From Undaria pinnatifida (lineage: Eukaryota; Sar; Phaeophyceae; Laminariales; Alariaceae): a stretch of DNA of 64,000 nucleotides. The notes beneath the pieces were generated by a model. It saw nothing but the letters and a program-made list of their open reading frames with translations, was not told where the DNA came from and ran no database searches. Where the stretch lies: positions 3,628,242 through 3,692,241 of the forward strand of contig JABAKD010000028.1 of assembly GCA_012845835.1 (NCBI GenBank), read 5' to 3'. Both the position numbers and the translations under genes were made by a program. The number at the start of each line of letters is the position of its first letter. Positions within the stretch are counted from its first letter, which is position 1. This document shows positions 46,101 to 55,100 of the stretch, one piece after another.

Positions 46101-49100
46101 AAAAACTACCTGTTGCCATCACATTCTGCATTCCACTGGTTTGTCACGGGATCTAAAAGTCTAAAAGTCGGTAGACCACCACTCGCTGCCGTATTTCGAA
46201 TTATTCGTGTACTTTCATGTTTCATGGATTCCTCACGTACCTTGTTCCCAGCGTGGCGGCGTCGATCATGAAATCCCAGTAGGCCAGCGAAACAGTGGGG
46301 TCGATCATCTGCAAATTGCGCTCCACCCACAGATCGAAGGATGCGTGTGCGTTGAGAAATTGGATTCCGTTGTGGAAGCAGTACTCCTGAAAAAACGCGC
46401 GAGGACGGTGAATCAGCGCGCACATACGAGTAAAATATCACAGGACAGAAAATATTGATAACAAGTATCCCCATCGGAACCGCATCAACGGTTGGGGGGA
46501 CAAAGCTGGACAAAAGTTCGTACCAGGTATTATTTTATTTATGAACATCACATTTACTTCCTACACAACAAGCCGTGGTCACAGGTGTGTTCCCCGTCCT
46601 TCCCCCCTTCACGTGTCTTCCTTCGTCGCGCACAGAGTTCATCGCTCGCATCCCACTGCTCGTCCATCATCGTCGCACTTGGCGGACTTGCGCTGTCGCA
46701 TTTTCAGCCTGCTGATTTGGATTTTTGTAACAAAAAAAAAGAGGCCCGCCGTGCGAGATTCGAACCTTCGACACATCGAAATCGACATATGCCTGCGCGG
46801 CTCACTACGAGCATCATTGAACCTCCGGAGATTCACCGAGATTTGCCACCCTTTTTATTCAGGGAGAGAGGGTGTCGGGCGCGAAACACTCGGGTATACT
46901 GCTGCGTTGGATTACGCTTGCAGTTGGTAAAAATGCCGATAGTAAAACGATGGATACCACATAGTTGTTCCCCGCTTTAAGAGCACTCCGTGACAATTTT
47001 ATCATAGGAGCCCCAAACCCCTCCCTGGATTAATGCCGACAAAATTTCAGCCCGGAACGGGTTTCCAGCTTAGGAGTTAAGAGGGACACGTTCGTCTTGT
47101 CGGTATTATTATACCCAAACTACTTGCTACACAATTCTTCGCTAGAAACAGGCGGGACATACCGATTCGATTCGACCGCTCTCAGGATAATTACAGATTG
47201 GAGCATCTGGGACTCAACCCGTTCAGCGCTGCACTCCCGATGTGGGGACAAAATACTTGGGAGTTAGACTAGGAAACCATTTTCAGGGGTTGGAAAAGGG
47301 TTACCATACGAAACCCTTCTTACTAAGATTTCTTACTGGGGTTCTTAACATTAATATTAATACTATGCTGCTGTGTTAACAGGATAACCCTTTCTTTCAG
47401 GCAGCAGAGGGAAACAATGACGACGAAAATTGACGGGTACAGCATCGGCCACTGGTACGGTATTATTGCTTGGCGATGATCAAAAGTGGAGCCCGACCTA
47501 CAACAAACAATGCAAACACTCGTTCGAGACGGGTGGAGGCAGCATGATCCCACTCAAACTGCTGCACGGCGGTCACGCTATTCGTGGACGTTTGAACATG
47601 ACGCAATCGTCGTTGATTTGGTCCATGTATATATATACCATAATACCATACGTAAGGGAAATTCAGATATGCAGTGATGTACCCAAATGGATAATAATCG
47701 CCACAGGTCCGTGGTCAAACACGCATGAATCACACGTCAACAAGGTCGACGAGAGCAAACAGAGAATCGGGCACCGGTTTCCTATTGATATGAGCACTTG
47801 ATCTTGCTCAAAGAAGCCGACGAAGACTTGTTGAAAACGTCAGCGTACGTACCCGGGAACAACGAATTGCATCAACGTTCTCGGTACCAAATTATTTCAT
47901 GCTTGGAAATTAGACTGCCAACAGCAGTAGACCAGATAACTATTTTTTGCCACGACGAATGAGTCACCCATAAATATTGCCGTCACGAAGACATACACAC
48001 CGCATCGCACGCACGCGCGATCCAATTGATCACACAACTGCCGCTTTTGAGTTTTTTCGATGAGTCCTCGAATTCACAGCTGAGCCGCATCTTTAAATTT
48101 GTGTACCCTGAGCGGCACCAGACAAAACGTGCCAACCGAACTTCGGGCGTCTGCACCTGCAATCATATAATACTTACTCATAGCATGCCTGTGGCTCAAA
48201 AGCACAGAGCTTCTGGAAATTGTGCTGGTGAACAAAACAGAGCTAAGGTGTTCCTATTAATTCTTCCATTTGAACGAAAACAAGAATACTTGTGGGTATT
48301 ATGGACAATACCAGGAAAAAAAGCGTGCCAACAACACCTACAGCATACCACACCAGCAGTCATATCATACTACTCGTAGTATGCCCGGTACGCATAAAGT
48401 AGAACTCACCAAATTTGTGCAGGTATTATGATAACAAAACTGTCCCGTCTGGGCAAGTTGGAAGCAATAAATACTCCAGTGCAACATGATGTTAATATTG
48501 GAGATTTGCGAGAATCACATGCACCCGTCGGGTGATCAGCATAAAAAACCCATTATGCACCCGTCGGCTCATCGGCATGAAGAAACACCCAAAACACTCG
48601 GCACCGACAAAGCGTAATGCTGGGCATGGCTGGCATTGCTCTAACAAGACAACAGCGGAGCAATCCCCTGAGCCTATGATAGCCCATTCGTCCATTCGTC
48701 CATTGCATAATTAAATACTCCTTGCCGACCGCACCTATATTCAGCTCCAAAAAAAAGCAAGGCAGCAGTGTAGAGCCAAAAAAGCCAAAGCAAAGGTCAT
48801 GAAGGCAGCAGCTACGCCATCTCACGAAACTGGTCTTTTCAAGGCGCGGCAATCTTAGGTGCGTCAAGCCCTACTTTGCAACTACATAAACACTGCTGCC
48901 GTTGTACTTACTCCTCACGAGTGGTTTTATGCGAGTTCTTAAAACTGACGGTGCAAAAAGAAACAGTGACCACCCTTTTGAGTTGCCTTAACTAAGCCCA
49001 AGCGCCGCCATGCCACAGGGCACACAAGATAACGAACGTAAAAACATACCGTATCCTGCAATAAATTACCAGGGGGTAGATGGGCGGTCAAACCATACAC

Positions 49101-51744
49101 CATTTTCCATGATATTCGTTTGGACTTGCGGGCGCTCGACGGATTCGCGCTCGACGATTTCACTCGCACACAATTTTCAAACGTTGATGAATAAATGCAC
49201 GTTTTATACCGCCTACTTATCATAGAATACCACCAGCAGCGCTGAGCGCTGCACGATGACACTTGCGCTGTTTGTTGAACTACTGCTGCTGCTGCTGCTG
49301 CGTCACACCAGGTGCCACCGTATAAAACCATTAAGCGCGATAGACAATGTTCGGAGCTGACTTTTTCAACACCGGGGAGTCTTGAGTACAAACAACGCCG
49401 TGCGACGCGTCAAAATCACAACGAGATCTCAGCAAATTCCCACAAATGTCGTTGCGTGTGTAAAAGTAACCCTATTAATAATAATCCAGAATCAACAACT
49501 TTGGAAAAACTCGGGGTGTGGGTTTCTGAGATTATTCCCAGGCTGGGCGGTGTGTTGCACGGTTGTCTGGTGTGTTGTCGACATACTGGTACAGAAACGA
49601 AAATGTATGCTTTATCTACCCGGATCTCCAGGAGGATCTAAAAAAACAAAAACGAGAAAAAGAGCAGAAAAACGAGGCCGCCACGCGATAGTTTTTAGTA
49701 TCTGCAGTGTGTGTTCTTCACATAAACTAACCTGATGTTTCCACCCATCTACATCGAGAACAACCAGTGTACAAGCTGATCCCTTACAGCTAGCTACTTA
49801 GACTACAGCTTGTACTGCTGCTGTATAACGAGCTCTGAGGCCACCAACCACCAGCTATGAGAGATCGTACAAATTGTAACTAGAGCTAGGTTATTGTGTT
49901 ATTTGTTATCTGGCGATGCAATGCCAACCGCGATGACCACTGCTCAAAAAAAAAAACTCAAGCCAACTACGTCGTAGCACACCACCAGACCAATATTTTT
50001 GCAGGGGGGAAAAAGGAAGAAGAAATACATAAAGGAACAAGGAAAAGGGAACAAACAAATAAAAAAGAAAGGGGGAAACAAGACGGCACGACAAAAACAA
50101 AAAAAACAGGGCACAACAGCCAGCCAAAAACAACTAACAGCAATACAGACAACCAACCTTGAGGGCAGCAACCATATTGGGTATGATACGTGCTTTCAAA
50201 AATGCCATGAAAAATCTTATGTATCCCTGAAGTCGACTTACAACTTGGAACCCAAATTGTGAGAATAAATCTTAAAATGGATTACTCAGACACGACAACG
50301 TGTTATGAAAAGAAGAGAACAGGAAACATCGCTAATTTTACGGCAGCTGCAATACGCGTATGATACCATTACAAGAAGAGTATGATACTCGAGTGACCAC
50401 GGACTTGATTATGCGAGAACAACTCGTAAAGCAAGTATTGGTTGTACATAAATATATATATATACTCAGTATATTTTTTTTCTCACACTTCTACTTTCCA
50501 GCTTCTGGACTAGCCGTGGTCACAGGTGTCGTCCCTTCTTCCCCCCGGTTCTTGCCTTCATTCTTTTTCGCGCATAGAGTTCAGCAATCCCATTGCTCGT
50601 CGATTTTTCATCGACTGTTGCTCACTCACGCTCTCGCGCTTTCCGCAAGTCAATTTGTGCACAAGAAAAAGTGCCCACGAATTTATACGGGTATGCACTC
50701 GGCGGGGCTCGAACTCACGAAACTGACTGATCTATACCAGGCTCGAGGATAACCTGATACGCCACCAGGGCGACCGGTCATATGTTGTTTTATATGTTGT
50801 TTCATGTATATGATCCCTGCTATGACGCTGTGTTTACCAGAGACGGTACACCTACAAAGAACACACACGCAGTACACACTAGTACTATGTCTACGTGGTA
50901 GTCTTTTCTGGGTGGCAAGCGGTGTGTGTTGTCTTATCATCTTTCTACCCAACGACATCAGTACAACCAGAATCCGTGCTGATTCACTCTCTTAAGAGAT
51001 TCAGATTATGTGGTCACAGAAGACTAGTTCGCAGTTCAAGGTGAAGCAAGTGTGTGTGTGTGTTCTTCAGATTAAACCGTTCTTCTACTCGTCGACATCC
51101 AGCACACCCAGTGTCCGTACTGATTCTTCACCCTAGAAAGATCAGCTCTGTGGTCACAAGCTACGACACAGAGATAATGCATCGTAATGCAAGTGGAATG
51201 CTACCGTACCGGGTACGAGAACACAACAAAACAAGGCAGACCATTGAAGAAAAAAAAAAAAAAATGAGAAGTAACGGTGAAGTCGTTTTTTTCAGGCGCG
51301 AGTGGTGAGCCGTATGTATTCTTGTCTTTTCTTTTCTTTCCTTCCCTTTTTCGTTTGTTCGCTTCCTTGTCTTTCCTTTCCTTTCCTTTATCTTTTCTCC
51401 TTTTCTTTGTTTCTTTTTGCCATTTGACTCAAGTCTGTCGTGCGTTTGTGTAGTAATAGGTACTACGTGCAATATACACGTGGTAGTCTTGGGTGGCAAG
51501 CGGTAAAGTCGGTTTTTCCGGGCGCGAGTAGTGAGACGCATGTACCAGTATGGACCTGTTGGGCACATCGTAGGCTGACTCCCGATTTCACTCTTATATG
51601 TTTTTGGTGGAGGTATACATTGCGTCAGCTGTGATATATGCGTGTACCACCTTTGGTTTGTGTTTTTCCCTGGGGTATTCCTCAGCTCAGAGTGACTGGA
51701 GCCTGTCCTGTGACCACGGACTTGATTATGCGAGTTAATGTAAG

Positions 51745-51829
<85 letters not shown>

Positions 51830-52050
51830 TGTCGAATGTACCAGTATGGACCTGGCACACCGTAGGCTGGCTTCCCATGTCATTTTCGTACATTTTCCCT
51901 TCGATTTTTCCGGCGAAGGCTTTAGCAGCAAGACACACCTGTACCGCTTTCGGTTTGTTTCTTTTTTTCCCTTGGACATTCTTCCACTCAAGCCTGACCG
52001 GAGCCTGTCCTGTGACCACGTACGGACTTGATTATCCGAGTCAATGTGAG

Positions 52051-52144
<94 letters not shown>

Positions 52145-55100
52145 CACAAAAGGGTATCAGGTACAGACATGTGATAGTCGTCGTTAGCTCGTGTGATTTT
52201 CATATCGTATCTACGACACGTCTCCGGTCTGCAGGCGGAGGGGTTCCGAACTCGAGCGGACGACTTCGGGCGTTTGTGGAGCAAAACGAAGAAAGCCAGA
52301 TCACCAGACGGTATTTGGTATTTACGAGACTATTAATAGATAATTCTACCAGGACACCAGGTATATGATAATGAAGCAGTACTGTATATAATACCACAAG
52401 TAAAGCGGAAAAAACAGCGCTCAGCGAACGACGGGGGCGACAGGCGATGACGGCAGGCCATGCCCAAAAGCTGAGATAAACCCAATGTTTGAACGAAAAA
52501 CAATCGAGCACGAAAAAAGAACACGTACAGGCTCCAGGCAGCCAGGGGTACGATCTTGCGTTGTCGCAGTCCGCGCTATAGATATCTGGTATAATAAGAA
52601 ACGGTATGCAGTCTGAACGAATGGGCATTCGACATGCAACGACATCCTAGGCGGATTTCAAAGAAAGGATGCTGCTACCCCGCAGAGTTGATTAGTTGTT
52701 GCGCTCCTACACATACCATTTTTGGCATTGGTGAGACTTGAAATAGCGTGGCGTGTCTGCATGTTTCTTTACTCTTTAGCTCCTCGTCCACGTAGTAAAA
52801 GGATGTCTATCAGGTATATGTTCCTCTACTCTTTAGATCGTACACGAAAACAACCAACTACACGACAGCAGCAGTAGGAAGACTGCATCCCTCCAGTCTT
52901 TCGTCTATCTCCACGCGTGCGACTCCAAACTGCCACAACTGCAGTTGTTGCATGCAATCTGTCGAAGAAGCACGTATAATACCAGCACAACAGTCGTGCC
53001 CCCTTATTAATGCGGTGTCTTGCTATTTATTGACAAACGACAAACACGCACTAAAGTGGGGCGCCTGACCTATCGACGACGAAAACACGCACTAAAGTGG
53101 GGCGCCCGACATATCGACGACAAAAACACGCACTAAAGTGGGATCCCAAAGCATTCCCGGGGAAATCGAGTAGTAAATACTCCGTACTTTGTGGTGTAGG
53201 AAGAAGAGGTTGTGAAAAGCGATTGCCACGCGATTGCCGCCGCACTGAACTGGCGACCCGCACTAAAGAGTAGACAACATCCGGACTAAACCGGGATCAC
53301 GGAGTATCCCGGGAGACGCAGATTCCCGCCGTGTAAGAGGAAGTCGTTCGCAGCAGTAAACTGGTGTCCCGCACCGTACTGGTACTTGTACTGCTATATG
53401 TCAGGACCAGGGCTGCTGCTTACAACCGTACTTGAAAGACGAATGCTTGTTTGCTGTCACCATTCGGCAGGGCCACAAGTCATAAGCGAAGGCCACAATC
53501 CATGGCCATACCTGGTACGTGGTAAGCCACAGCAAGTACCAACCCGAGGTGTGAGCTGTTGAGTCCTGCCTGGCTTCTGTGTCACTCGTCATCAAACAAA
53601 ACGTAGACAGACGGTGATCGTGCCTACCTCGTGTACATAGTGTTGCTTGTCATCTACAGCAGTACTCAAACGACGTCAGCTGTGAGTTCGACAAATTTAG
53701 GGTCGATACTCATCTTTGCAAGCCGCGTATGACATCACTCGCCCGTTAAATATGTTTCATAAACTAAAACCTAAATAAAATGGCATTATACTATAGTCTA
53801 GTTTTACAATATAATTAAACTGTAAGTGGAATTGTATTACGTTATCTATCATGCATAACCACCTAATAACACCGATAACAATCGTATGCTCTACCAGGTA
53901 TTTGGTAGTACGAAATAGGGTACCGGTTTCGCCTATTAAATAGTGAGTAGGGTACATGTGTACTTTAGGTGGTCAATTTTCCCTCGCCCCCTGGCAAATA
54001 AAACGCACACGAAAAAAGTGACGATACCGGCAACTTACCTGGTAAGCTATTCGCAATGAATGAACGAAAAGGGACGTTTGTGGCAACTCACTTGAGAATT
54101 ATGAACAGCAGCGACGACTTTTGCGTTCGCGAACTCCGCCCCGTACTTCTTTTGCCCTTCTGCAAGCTCCACTGTGTAGAACTCTCGCATCGTCGCGAAG
54201 AAAGCCGCACGGTCCTCCATCGTCAGCTCCCTCAGCTCTCGTCGAACGTACTTACACGAGATCGTCGCCCTTCGCACCGCCATATCGGACCCATCCGGCG
54301 CAAGCTGCTTCACTAGAAGAGCATACGACTCCCCCGCCTCCGTGAGCATCACCGTCGCAAATCTACCTCCCTTTGCTTCTATGATCGGTTTTTTGCCGTC
54401 CAAGGGCACGCCCCGTCCATCCGACTGGATCAACAGCCACTGAAAGCGAGAGGTCGATGCGTCTTGGTGCATTACGGTGATCTTGGTCTCTCGGTAGGGC
54501 TCGATCACGATATCCAAGTCGTACAAGGCAAGAGCTCGCCGGTCAAAGTTATCGTACTGGTTGGTGACGGTGAGCGTCAGAGGCTCTTTTGCTGTCCACG
54601 GGCCAAGATCAATCGCCTGCGCATCGTCGGGTGCACAGGTCCAAGGGAGGCAACACACACAGCAATTGCAAGTCGCTCATGGTTGGGCAATAGGGCGCTA
54701 GTAGTATCCGGCGGAGAAGCTACACAGCACGGCGGGGGCTGGTGCGCTGATTTCCTAGCAGTGGTGTGATAAAATAATCCATTGAAATAATCAATTCTCA
54801 CGGTGCAAAATGATAGATTTGATTCGAGATATGTCGAAAACAATCAACCAATATAGTGAAATTTATACTGGCAAAAAACTATTTCGGACGACGTACATGC
54901 TAGCTGCTTGGATCGAGATCTTGGACACAGAAAAAAGAAGGGACAAAATCCCTCGTATTCGTTGCCCTGGTTTTTTTCTTTTTTCTCTCCACACACATTT
55001 TACTTTCCAGCTTTTGGACAAGCCGTGGTCACAGGTGTCGTTCGTCGCTTCTCCCCCCCGGTTCTTGCCTTCAATTTTTATCGCGCATAGGGTTCAGCAA

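Larger units (their letters stand above)
46387..54091 (-). other. Intron 2 of the tyrosinase-like gene (7.7 kb)
   Basis: The largest intron. It contains SINE copies 5 and 6, the (AAC)n tandem unit at 51.5-52.1 kb, the minisatellite at 53.05 kb and five TACCWGGTA motifs. I see no convincing exon in 47.1-50.4 kb, and the codons on either side join to give the CuA H-x7-H spacing, so none is required. Confidence 0.75.

Noticed and set aside
46740-46830. A genuine tRNA gene
   Set aside because: A and B boxes are present, but no acceptor stem pairs; body and tail identify it as a SINE.
48939-49391. Minus-strand frame considered as a missing CuA exon
   Set aside because: Exons 2 and 3 join directly in phase to give all three CuA ligands, and this frame has no family resemblance.
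51161-52147. 328-codon Cys-rich minus-strand frame
   Set aside because: Poly-Cys comes from two (AAC)n arrays read in one frame; the rest lacks coding character.
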